Source: Phoronis australis (taxonomy: Eukaryota > Phoronida > Phoronidae). Taken from it: DNA of 61,838 bases. The notes under the pieces were generated by a model. That model was not told the DNA's origin, did no database searches, and saw only the letters and a list, made by a program, of their open reading frames with translations. This document shows, piece after piece, positions 1 to 10,746 of this stretch (position 1 is its first letter; every line of letters begins with the position of its first letter). Made by a program: the position numbers and the translations under genes. The stretch covers positions 8,142 through 69,979 of the forward strand of contig NMRA01000512.1 in NCBI GenBank assembly GCA_002633005.1, in the 5' to 3' direction.

Positions 1-475
1 TAGGATAACAGTGAAATATTACCACAATTAGGAGACTTTCGCGATATTGTAATGGTAACTGGTTCTCGGATGGTTTCCGGCACACCGGAAGACCCGGAGT
101 TGTTTGTAAACTAGTATTTCATTCGCATATTCACAATTTAATGAGACAGCATTTTAACACGAGACTGTTGGCGAACGGGCGTGAGTGGTCGCCTGGGAGC
201 ACTTTGCGATGAACGAAGATGGCAAACCCAAAAGTTGCTTATATGCTGCGCCAATGTTGAAAGCGGGCTCCCTGTTTGTAGGTGTTGCAGAGAGACTATG
301 GCTTGAGACTTAAGTTTCGAAATGTCATTTTTAAATGACTTGCGAAAGTCTTTCAGTCATGCGAAAAAAGAATAGTTACATTCTGTAGAGTCGTCGGAAA
401 CCATCATTCTGTGTTATTGCAGAGAAGGAGATTCGTCACGCTGGAAGCGAATTGATCGTTTCTCTGTGGGATGCT

Positions 476-870
476 TCAATTGTAACTGAGTTTTAACAAA
501 TGTGCAGGTGCGTTCCTGCTGCCGTTTCCAAAACGGCACCATGGAATACTCATGCATGTCAAAGTCAGTGTCGCTATCAAGGTTGATATCATCAAGACGT
601 TTGCTACCGCGTTGTTGCGTGTTCTTACGGGACGTTTTTGTTGGCGGAGTTCGACTGATTGACCGGCTCCCATTTTGACCTTTGGTTTTGCTAAAATACT
701 CAGTGTTCAGTGGTTGGTTTCGGTCTAAGTTGCGTGTTCATATCCACGCAGTGTTTGGCGAAATGACCCACTTGTCGTAGTCACAAATCGTGCATGTGAA
801 GTGTCGCAACGAGCAGTTGAACCACTAGACCGATGACACCTTAATTCCAATGTTTTGAACAGTTCCGTAT
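476..870 (-). other. Copy A counterpart of the open frame at 30195-30590, with a stop
   Basis: The minus-strand frame that is open for 131 codons in copy B is present here, but a CGA codon in B reads TGA here (near 741). This breaks the frame in its amino-terminal part. No domain is recognised. Either the B frame is open by chance, or this is the last exon of an unknown minus-strand gene with a nonsense allele. Confidence 0.2.
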
Positions 871-2200
871 CAAAAATCCGTCAATATTGATCGCATCGTA
901 CGCCGTTAAGATGTTGTTGGGTGAGGAACTAGGCCCCTATTCATCCATTATTACTCAACCTAATCACACATCAAATACACGTGATGACACTTGATCCCCA
1001 ACAAAAGCAGTTAACCGGCACATTCCAGTTTTCTCTGTTATCTGTGCTCTAAGCGCGCAAAATATCCGATTTGATTTTGTTCATTTGCGACTGCGCAGAG
1101 AAACGTGACAACTTCATCCATCCGGCTACAAACAAGGAACTTGTAAAGTGATCATCATCAAGCGAGGAGTCGTCCTTAACGCCATGCTCTAATATCTGTT
1201 TAATTTCAGCGGATACGAAAAACGCAGAACAAGTGACCTTTCACCACAGCATGAGAGCATCGGGGCGCACTAGTAAGCAGACGTCAATAGAAGTTCACAG
1301 TGCCAGTCTCAAGCAATCCTCTTTCCTTCGCCCATAAAAACTCGATCCATTTAATTTGGAAGCTCGGAATATCTAGTTGTACGGATGGAAATCCAAGCGG
1401 TTCTAATAAACTTTCAAACTTGTTTCACACTTTTCAATGAAAACAGGTTATCTTATTTTCAAACAGAACGTTACACACAAATGGCTTACATGTACCTATG
1501 TGTCTTTTAAGTGCTATGGGGTCTCTTCAGAAAAAATATCAAATCATTAAAATATGATCTATGTCTGATGTGCCGCTGGCACACGGTGATGTTATAACGT
1601 GCGACTTGGATATGATTAAGCAAACATTATTACGATAGAACGCAATGACTTTGTACTTGTTTTGTGAACTTCCAAAATATAGGGTTTGCCATCAGAATGC
1701 AACACCCAGTTTCCACATAGGTCCATGTCACCAGTGTCCCGTTTCATGACACTTTTTCTGTCGTAAATTAGACCGAAATCAGACTAATGTGAATCCAAAA
1801 TCTGTTCGCATTGCTTGAAGAAATTTCTTTTGAATCCAAAATTATGACCGAAATCGATCTAAGCAAACACCGAAAGTTACCATGGCTACGGAGTAGACTC
1901 GAGATTGGACTTTTGGTCTGAATCACCAACATTTACGACTCTCATTATCTTAAACTGATGAGGAACAAATTTCGTCGATATTTCTATAATCTAATGTCGC
2001 TATAATCAATGTCAAATTGAAGGTCACAGACATAAAGTTCCACGTTAAAGGCTCTCAACACTTTGTTCAATGCAATGAATATAGCTGCAGCAGTAGCTAA
2101 TTTCGCTCAATTACCTCACAAAACCACTATTACGTTGCCACTTTATGATCCCGGATCAACTTCTACAGATGTGCCACACATGTTGAACACGCCCCGCAAC

Positions 2201-2326
2201 AAGGAGTCTAGACACCACAAGGAGTCTAGACACCACAAGGAGTCTAGACACTACAAGGAGTCTAGACACTACAAGGAGTCTAGACACTACAGGGAGTCTA
2301 GACACTACAAGGAGTCTAGACACTAC
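2201..2326. repeat. 18-bp minisatellite, 7 units (copy A)
   Basis: Seven head-to-tail 18-base units of the type AAGGAGTCTAGACACTAC. The unit is a multiple of three, so the array is open in several frames and reads Lys-Glu-Ser-Arg-His-Tyr/His on the plus strand. Each unit contains the palindrome TCTAGA. Copy B has six units at 32213-32320. The surrounding open frames have no recognisable domain, so I do not call a gene. Confidence 0.9.
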
Positions 2327-2692
2327 AAACTTAACCATTGCTTTTTGTTATTTCAATAATTGTACCTGTAATCTGAGAAAGTTGAACGCAAGCAAGCCGA
2401 CTATTTATATTACTTTATATGAATTACCATGTTGAAAGGGGGTAAACAACTTTGAATATTCAACACATGTTTGTGATTGACAGCAGAAAACCTCGTTTTG
2501 ACCAAGGCCATCTATCGTTGTGATTCAGGCCTAAGACGCCTAGGACAAAAATCGATGTTGCTCGCAACAAAAACTGCGCGACATAAAGAATAATACTGAA
2601 ATACTTTATGAAGTAGCCTATGTTGTGAGACAAAGACTGTTTTGCTCCTTTTTTGGCATCCTGTGACGAATCCCCTTAATTAGTAATGTATT

Positions 2693-2966
2693 GCATCGTC
2701 TTAAGGCCCATAGGCCTAAATTTAAAATAATTCCTTTCCCGCAGCCTTTTTTACCCAACTGATTCCCATGTTGGCGCATGCAATGTTCCCTGATAGACTC
2801 ATTCATTAATTCGCATAGAAGAGCACACGCTTTGTTTTTTAAAAATGGACTTGCTTTACATGAACATTTTACCGTATCGCCGTGCTTTATGCACATGGGC
2901 CGTTATCCGAAATAATGTTTTTGCGGCCTTTTTACCGAAGTGGTTCACATATTGGCCCATACGCCT
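2693..2966. repeat. Imperfect direct repeat of about 90 bases (copy A)
   Basis: The segment near 2693-2790 (CCCATAGGCCTA, AAATAATTCC, GCAGCCTTTTT, CATGTTGGCGCAT) recurs in diverged form at about 2873-2966 (CACATGGGCC, AAATAATG, GCGGCCTTTTT, CATATTGGCCCAT). The corresponding pair in copy B is near 32689-32960. It is not coding as far as I can see. Confidence 0.55.
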
Positions 2967-3684
2967 ACGTTTCGCACATAAGCGCAGTTCTGCACGGACG
3001 ACTGTGGGCCTTATGGCGTGGCAATACTGTAAACTTTTTTATAAATTATTGTTCGCTTAGTTACTTGCTGTGCAAATTATATGAAGATTAAAGAAGGTGT
3101 ACAAATTGTTAGATTCTTAATTGGTGTGCAAACTATTGAAGAAAACGTTCACACAGGACATCCGTAAAACAAAATATAATATATGAAAGCGTAATTGGAC
3201 AACATAAATTTAATGATTTGTCTCAAGGAGTTCATTTATTTACATCAAATTTTCAAGTGATTTTTGCTTCAAAAACGTTGAGTCAATGACAAATACAGGT
3301 AACATCAATCGTGAAAAAACTGAGCACACATGGAATTTAAGTAGATATTTTATGACAAATATGTCTGACAATTATTCAGTTTACAACCAAACAAAAATTG
3401 GCTGACTTCAAAGATGCTACAGCAATTTCCGCAAGTTAGTTCAGCGTCCGTCCGGTGGTTGACGAATGTGCTGAAAACTGATTTATCGATTCATGACGAA
3501 AGACTTGTCGAGGACTCGTAACAAAGGTCAGTCGTGCGAATAGGTTGCTTTATGTAACTGATCAACAAGTGTTTTGCTTCATTGATTTTGTTAAGTGCTT
3601 AAAATAAAACACTTTCCGTCCAAAAAAAAAACTTTCCCAGGTGGCTGTCGATTTAGCCTCAAATTCGTTTTTGTGATGTTGTTG

Positions 3685-3690
3685 TATAAA
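3685..3690 (+). promoter_or_regulatory. TATA box of lectin-like gene, copy A
   Basis: GTATAAAATG lies about 56 bases before the ATG at 3741, leaving room for a start site about 30 bases downstream and a short 5' leader. It is conserved in copy B at 33678-33683. Confidence 0.5.
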
Positions 3691-3740
3691 ATGCCGTGCG
3701 AAATAACCCCATTTGCAAGACACCGATCAGGTCTTGAAAG

Positions 3741-3813
3741 ATGGCGAACTGCAAGCTCTTGCATGCAAGTTTGTTGTTGTTGGCGCACTTTGTTGTACGT
3801 GGGGATGCAAAAT
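3741..3813 (+). pseudogene. Orphan signal-peptide exon of lectin-like gene, copy A
   Basis: The ATG opens 24 codons plus one base, ending at a strong GTAAGT donor. The peptide (MANCKLLHASLLLLAHFVV...) is a hydrophobic signal sequence. It matches exon 1 of the copy B gene at 33734 except for small changes such as His for Asn in the hydrophobic core. Exons 2-4 are absent here because the 7.1 kb segment that carries them in copy B is missing. As assembled, this exon has a promoter-like TATA box and a donor but no partner exons in block A. Confidence 0.6.
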
Positions 3814-4133
3814 GTAAGTATTCATAGCTATTTTCGGAGAATTCGTTAATTTCATGCCATCTGTTTCTCCGCAGTACTCCCAAGAACTGTGGGGGGTCTC
3901 ATTTTAAGATTACCAAAGAAAAACCTGCAAACATGTCACAAACACGAATACTACAGGGAAATGTCGAAGTTTAGTTTATGTTCTCTCGGTAAACCACAAC
4001 ATTTTAGTTGATTCTGACCCAGATGTAATTTCAGATCATGTGTTGCGTAATCTGATCTTAGATCAAAGCAATCACGTATCTCCCAGTGGGATAAACGAGT
4101 CCACGGTTCAGTCCACCATAGTAAATATGTTAC

Positions 4134-4352
4134 GGGTAAAGTAAACAAACCAATTGACTTGCGTTTCCCCATGCAAGTGTACTAAAGAGTACGAGATGTT
4201 TAAAACATATATACCAGGCAAGAATTTTACGATGACACTTGGTAAAGTAAACAAACCAATTGACTTGCGTTTCCCCATGCAAGTGTACTAAAGAGTACGA
4301 GATGTTTAAAACATATACATGTATACCAAGCAAGAATTTTACGATGACACTT
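4134..4352. repeat. About 107-bp tandem duplication private to copy A
   Basis: The segment starting GGTAAAGTAAACAAACCAAT at 4134 is repeated at 4241 with a small insertion in the second unit. Copy B has it once (about 34125-34225). It lies in what would be intron 1 of the lectin-like gene. Confidence 0.85.
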
Positions 4353-5067
4353 GATTTACCTCAAAATCCAACTGCTGCCTGGTGGTCTGATAATTGACCT
4401 GATTATGCTGCACAACCAGCAGAATTAATGAGGAACATATTTTGGCAACATTAAACAAACGTGTTAGGTCGTAAAAGTCACATTCTTTCTCCAACTTTCA
4501 AAATACGAATCCTAATCGCATCTGCTTTTCACGAAATATTCAAATGTGCTTTTTACAAACTTTAAGAAAGAAATTTTAAATTAAAAATACTACTGTCGAC
4601 CCCAATGTGTTTATGATGGGCCTCGTTTTCTAGAGAACGATAACATCAGCAGCATTAGGCGATTTAATTAACCACAACAGCATGGTGTCTTTGATCTAAA
4701 CCGGCAGATTCTGAGGTGCACAAACCGGTCGAGTTGCCCAATCTCAACTGGTTTGGGTGTCATGGTAGGATTCTTTTCATGTATCAACTAGATTGTAAAT
4801 TGCGATGATTTTAGTATTCAGTAATTCGCAAGGTCAGCCACGTTTTCGCTAAGTCCACACCGTGGTCAGTATTCGCAGTTAATAGAAGTTAGCAGTCAAT
4901 AGAAAAAATGCGAGTCTTCAAATTACTTTAACCTTAACTATATTACAATCGCAACTTGTTTTTTGTATGTACTTTATTAATAAAAAGAAATATATACAGG
5001 TAACTGGAGCACGAAAACACATCAACACACTCACTGGAAGCACCCGCGCATCATTGTTTCCCAAACA

Positions 5068-5395
5068 GGTTAACGTTACGCACATAAATTACGTGCGTAC
5101 GTTAATTCTTGTTACATGTGTAAAGTAATTATTTGCGGTATCAAGTACCTTTTGACGGCGTAAATAATTACTGTACTTTACGCCCCAAATTATCACTTGA
5201 CGCCGCAAATTATTACTTTCCGCCTCTAACAAGAATTTACGTGCGTAAGCTTAGAGACGCAAAGTAATTATTCACGGAGTAAAGTATTTTTAACAGCGTT
5301 AAGTACATGTAATTATTTGCGGCGTATTTAGTTTACGCCGCAAATAATTTCTTTACGCCTCTTACAAGAATTACCTTATACATGTAATTTTGGTG
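5068..5395. repeat. Palindrome-rich repeat cluster (copy A)
   Basis: The stretch is built from GTAATTATTTGCGGCG-like words in both orientations, with repeated ACGTGCGTA and AACAAGAATT words. The pieces can fold on one another repeatedly. It resembles a fold-back or internally rearranged non-autonomous element. Copy B has the same at 34937-35255. Confidence 0.6.
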
Positions 5396-6395
5396 CCTAT
5401 CATTCACTCATTTCGCTAGCTTTAGCGCATTCACCTACCCGTCTACACTGCGTTGAGAGTTGTCTTGGGAAATAGTTGTGTATAACCATTTTCAGTTAAG
5501 TTTTTATTTTAATTAAATAAAAAAATGCTTCGTTGGATATAAAATTATCTCTTTATTATCTTAAAGAGTAAAATTTGGCAATTATTTTTTTACACTTCGA
5601 TACGTATATGAAATATTTTAAGTGCAACAAAAGAGGGTTTCGTATCCTTCTAAAGACAGAGTGCTATGCAGAATGGTGAGTGTTGGCCAAGACCATTTTG
5701 TCCACCTGACGTCACACGCATACTGGCGCCTCCAATGGAGGTTAGGAGACTTCGCAGTGGTAGCCTGCCCTTGTAGAGTCTGCGACAGCTTGTACATTGG
5801 AAACTGTGCTTGACCTTTCCTCGCGACGTTCTAAATCCGCTCGTATTCCTCACAAAATAATGACAAAAGAAAATGCATTTTTCCGCGTGAGTTTAAACCC
5901 CGCCCAATAAACAGTCTATCCAACAGTATTGTCTTGTGGAGTTCTCTAGTACTCGATTACTCTAAGGCCAACGCAGACGGTAAGCTACGCCCCTCGAATG
6001 TAAATAAGCTCACCCTCCGTAAGCGGCAAAATGAACCGTGAGGATTTTGCCTCGCGAGGCGGTGAGGCGTATGTCTCACTTGTTGGGTTTCTTTGACGTC
6101 GCTTTTGGTTGAAACTTGAAATCCTCACAGTGAGCAATGTGCTTAGCCGATCGGTATTGGTAGCCAACAAAAATTAATTATTGCATCATCTGACAACAAC
6201 AAAATTTATCTCGTTGGCTATAATTGTAATCGTGTATATTCCAGTTACGTTGTTTATTACGAACTTTCATATGTGATTTACGTCAGGTCCTATAACGACA
6301 ACGCGAGAAAATTTCACTCGAGACAGATGTACAGCTCAGATCGTGGCTTTCCGTGTACACTGGCCCTTAAACACATGTTCCTTCAGGGTTCCACC

Positions 6396-7178
6396 ATGAA
6401 GGCAGTAGCGTTACTATTGGCCGTTGCAATGTTGCCACGTCACGTGACTCCAACCTGTGTTGTGCGCAACGCCACGAGAGCTCGCCCAGTCTCGCTGCAA
6501 GTCGGTGACAATGTCCAGGACGGAAGTCTCGTGACCTACTACTGTCTTCCTGGTTGGGTCATGAATGACGAAGGCCATGACGCAATGAACGTAACTTGTC
6601 TCCATGATAACTGGAGTGCAGTGGTCACAGTAATCACGTACCTATCTAGTGTGACATTCTCGTGTAACCTTCCCTTTCAATTCACCAATGGAATTTGCAC
6701 GTTAACTCGCGTGTGCTTACGTCACAACACGTTAACTCCTCCGCTTGACAACGAGTGCGTGGAAATAAAACAAGGAAATAAAACAGCAGACGCGATCACA
6801 AAGGGAAAGAAGAAAAGCAAAGTTAAAAGAAACCTAACTGTACTGACCATCGTTTGTGGACTATTGATATCGGTGATTTTTCTATCAGCATGTGTGGCAA
6901 CCCGCCCGACTTATTGGGTTTTGGACCTGCACCGCCCTTCTGCTCAGAAGATTTTTCAGGCGCGTCGAAGTCTGAGACGTTCCACTTGTAAAGTTGCCGA
7001 CATCCCGGCGATTGTCATAACGCCGCCGACACCCGACAGGAAAATGTTGATTATATCGAAAAATACGGTTACACACATCCACAGCACCGAAGTGCAATCG
7101 TTTGCAGTGAAGACACCGAAAGATGGGTTGCGTGTCACGCCATCTGGACCTATTGGTCGAATTAGTGAACCAAAATGA
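6396..7178 (+). CDS. Two-CCP membrane protein, copy A, with in-frame deletion merging the CCP domains
   Basis: This is a single-exon coding region of 260 residues. I place the start at 6396 because CCACCATGA is a strong context and the next residues (MKAVALLLAVAML) form a signal peptide; a CTTCAG acceptor just upstream suggests a 5'-untranslated intron. Cysteines 21, 50 and 68 of CCP1 are followed directly by the second half of CCP2 (Cys 90, 107, 121), because 69 bases present in copy B (its residues 79-101, including two cysteines) are missing. The reading frame is kept, so a protein with one hybrid CCP-like module could still be made. A basic stretch, a transmembrane helix (about 147-168) and a roughly 90-residue cytoplasmic tail follow. 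AATAAA lies at 7251. The deletion could be an allele, a real paralogue difference or an assembly error. Confidence 0.75.
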   Translation: MKAVALLLAVAMLPRHVTPTCVVRNATRARPVSLQVGDNVQDGSLVTYYCLPGWVMNDEGHDAMNVTCLHDNWSAVVTVITYLSSVTFSCNLPFQFTNGICTLTRVCLRHNTLTPPLDNECVEIKQGNKTADAITKGKKKSKVKRNLTVLTIVCGLLISVIFLSACVATRPTYWVLDLHRPSAQKIFQARRSLRRSTCKVADIPAIVITPPTPDRKMLIISKNTVTHIHSTEVQSFAVKTPKDGLRVTPSGPIGRISEPK

Positions 7179-8248
7179 AACGTCATAATCATCAAACTAG
7201 AATAGATATAGCTACTAAAGAATGAAAGGACAAAAATTCTTTTGGTTACAAATAAACTTTTCATAAAAGCAAAAATATCATGTTACCCACTTCTCTATAT
7301 AGAAACTGTTTGCAATGTTTTCAATTGATTATACCCACCTGAAAAGTTCGGGGATTAGTATAATTCCAGTCATTTTCTGTTAAAATCCATTAACTACGAG
7401 TAGATCAAAACTATTCGAAACAAACTAATGCTCTCAACTCAAGTCAACATCAGTTTTAAAACTTCATTGGAAATTTACTTTATTGGTTAGGTGTGACAAA
7501 CCCTCTGATCGACCCCCAGTTTGGACAGCATGACCTAATTTGACGTCATTACGACGTTTTGGATTCAATGTGACGGCATGTCTCTTCTTATTTCCGGGTC
7601 CAAATTGGGTCATCTACTACCACGACACGTCATCACTAATGATCCAATCTGCTTCGTGAAACAATCAGGTGTCCTTTTCATGTGATTGACGACTGGGCAT
7701 AAGAAATTGGTATTACGTTCCACACATCTGTTTTTAAAAAAGTTAAATCTCACATAAACAAAAGTGCGATCTCTCAGAATGTAGTACTGTTCTAACTGTA
7801 AGTTATTAAGATAATCTTCAATAAGTTTTTTTTTTTAGACTGTAATGTTCTCGGAATTGCGTACCTAAACATTGTCAGCAATTCTGAAGTAGGAACGTAA
7901 AACCAAATTTTCGTCTTAAGTCTTACGTCACAGTTCTTGAAACAGATCCCCCTTAACAATTACCACACGAAGGTTTGGTCATGTAGTTATTTGCACAACA
8001 CTAGTCTGGAAATAATTTGCACACATTTTCACAGTATATTACAGGCATGTTCTCGCATGCTTTATTCTTTTGCACAAATGAAATTAAATTTAATCATTTT
8101 TCAAAAATATTTACGTGGAGCGCAAAACCAAACTTGTGTCTTAAGACTTAAAAGTCACTTTCATGAAACAGTGGCTAGCAGTATGTCCAGGGTTTTGCTT
8201 AAGGGGACTGTAGTAAAAGAAATGCAGCCGTTAACCGGTTCTAACATN

Positions 8249-10545
8249 CCCTCGCAATGTTGTTTCTTTCTGTGCTTTTTCAGTTTGCCATTTGTTTTTA
8301 AATACACTGATAATTGTTTATTCTTGAATCTTGTGCGTAGCAGATTCTTATCCACCTAGCTACAATTGAAAACATACAATAAGACAATCAATGCAGTCAC
8401 TGTATGTCATTTCCCCAAAATCTGTACCAAATTGAAAAGTTTTTACCAATAGTATAAAGCCTTTCTTCTGAAAAGAAAATTTAATGTCACTCAGCTTTTG
8501 GCTTTCATTTCACTGGGTTCTAGTTTCAATGGCCTATAGAAGCGCTTGTAAAAAAGGTCCAGTGTCAACACGTGGCTTTCTTTCATTTAACCTCATTCAG
8601 CCTCAATAACATCCACAATTAGACCCTTGAAGGTAAACACAGCAGCATATCACTTGAATCGTTTTGAGCCCAAAATCAGACTCTGAACTAGACCAGAGTC
8701 TGACCAGGTCTTCTTTAGCTTCAGTCCCTCGTGTTTCTTCCAGGAAAGGAAATAAGCTATTGCCCACACATGACTGATTGCATATGAAAGGGCATCCTCA
8801 CCAACAAGGCTTATTTGTGTAGCAGTCAGAAATAGTTCGTCTGGATACACAGACACTCCACTGGCACATTGTCTTAGGGTAACTTTGTACTGATATTCAC
8901 ATTTCTAAAGCGCCACTGACTTGCACATTGTGCCATGCAGCACTGCTGGTGTGTGGAAGTGCTGTGGGAAGAGAACGGAGTAACAAAGCTTGTCTATGAT
9001 ACAGCTTGAAGTGGCCTTGAAATGTCACTGAACCTGGAACAAGTATTGAAATATGAATAATTAAGTACTCCAGATTGGATCAAAAATGTTATCCCTGTTT
9101 TTCAAAAATATATGGTGATTGGTCTACAGTTTCACATAAAAGTAAATAATTACTATTTTCAGAAACCAAGGGTGTATAAAATGAGTATTGCATAAAACTA
9201 TGTCTTTATTTTTTATCCCTAGCCATAACAATTATTTATACGCATCACTTGTCTGTAAAATATACAAGTTTTTTGAGACAACTTCAAACCTTTGTTACCC
9301 ATTTTCAAGCCTTTTTAATTTTGATACTTTCAACAATTTTAAAACTCAGATTACAGGTTCATGGGTCTGTCAAGCATACTTCTAGCCTAAGGTTGAGGGA
9401 ACCGTTTTTCTTCTAATAGAAGATATGAAGACTTGGGTCATTTAAAAATGATGGATAATGTTTCTGTTGTTTAAGAGTAATTACAAAACGTAAGGCACCA
9501 TCAAAAATGCAATTTTCACAAAAATGGCAGTCATTTGAATTTATAACCACTTGCAACATTTCAAAGCATGAGTTAAGACTATTCAGTCACTGTGAATTCG
9601 GAAAATGTAATATATTTTCGGGGTTTTACAATTGATACAAGTAGCAAAACAGTTTCATGAAATCAACTTGAAGGGACTTCGTGAAGGTTAAGAATTACCT
9701 CACCATGCTCTTTTCCCCAAACATGTATTACCTGTTATTCCCACACATTCAGTTGTACCAAATATTAAAACCCCCCATGCCAATCCCCCCTCGGGACCTG
9801 AATAAGTTATTTAACAAAATGACTTTAAAAATAGCTGTTCCTTTTCAAAGGCTTTGTTCGTTGTCTCCAATATTGAAAGTAGGCTTTGACAACAGATCTG
9901 CACTGGATGGGAAGATCTTGTTGGTTAGCTGCAGTCAAATGCTAAAAACCAATTTTTGTCCATTCAGGGACGGTGCAGAAGCGATGCATATCTCCTCTGC
10001 ACGGTACAAGCCTTCAAACCTAAAAACCAAAGGTTACGTGAAAACTGACGTGATAGATTTCCATTTCAACGTGTAATAGATTTCCAGAAGACATATGATA
10101 GGGAGTAAACAAATAGTCTAATGCAATGGATATTTATCACTCACGTACCCTTTGCCATTGGGATTGGATTGTAATCTTAACTCATTAACCTGTATCGAGT
10201 TGACAGCATAAACATTCAGCATTGATTGATGTAACTGTCACTGATAAACTTTTAGAAATCATTCCAAACAATAATAATGCTTTGATGTACGAAAAGATCC
10301 CGATTGCTACGTCAAGTATCGTATCACATATCACAACATACAAAGATTAACCAGACTCTGGCTGGCGACTGACTGCCGCGAAGTCGACATCGGCGAGTGC
10401 CTCAGTTAACAGGCATCGGTAGAATAATCATGGAATAATCGTTAAAATAGTCACAAACCTTACCTTTGTATGAGGTCGTGCTTACTTCCTCTCATAGAAG
10501 CACCCTTTTCACGCAATCTCAGATTCAAGCCATTTCACCATGTAT
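8249..10545. other. No gene recognised; low-complexity AT-rich DNA
   Basis: A new contig starts after the N at 8248. A minus-strand open frame at 8650-8856 (containing LTATQISLVGEDALSYAI) and a plus frame at 9681-10076 are open but match no family I know and lack convincing splice context. Otherwise nothing is recognised. Confidence 0.4.
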
Positions 10546-10632
10546 TTAAAGGGCTCGCGAAATCGAGGCTGTTAATCTATCACCACTAGTACACGCACGC
10601 CCTCTAGTTGTTGTAGATTTTCCGAATAGCCC
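10546..10632 (+). repeat. Short dispersed repeat, member 1
   Basis: AGGGCTCGCGAAATCGAGGC begins a segment that recurs at 26085 right after an N and, in the opposite orientation, near 23393-23450. Shared words include CACTAGTACACGC, GCCCTCTAGTT and GAATAGCCCCATT. CGCCCTCTAGTT read on the other strand resembles the core of a CTCF site. Confidence 0.65.
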
Positions 10633-10746
10633 CATTGTAATCGTAGGCAATTGTAATGCAAACCATGTTGCAAAAGTATTTTTCCGTGACCATTTCATTG
10701 TAAAAATGCTGTCTAATTGAAACCGACAACAAAGCCAATTTTTCAT

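Larger units (their letters stand above)
1..8247. repeat. Large duplicated block, copy A
   Basis: This stretch matches 29780-45307 along its whole length, in the same order and orientation, with scattered substitutions and several indels. It starts at the first base of the window, so the true left end is unknown. It ends exactly at the N at 8248, where copy B simply continues. Relative to B it lacks 35649-42775 and 31235-31461, has a 69-base deletion in the CCP gene, an extra tandem unit at 4134-4350 and one more minisatellite unit. It could be an allelic contig left in the scaffold or a true segmental duplication; the exact coincidence of its end with the N favours the former. Confidence 0.9.

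Noticed and set aside
2063-2359. Possible gene with KESRHY repeats
   Set aside because: The repeat unit is a multiple of three and so opens frames on both strands; no start context, splice signals or domain decide for coding.
6273-6395. Upstream ATG extending the CCP gene by 41 codons
   Set aside because: The extension would bury the signal peptide and there is a splice acceptor before the ATG at 6396; the same holds for copy B.
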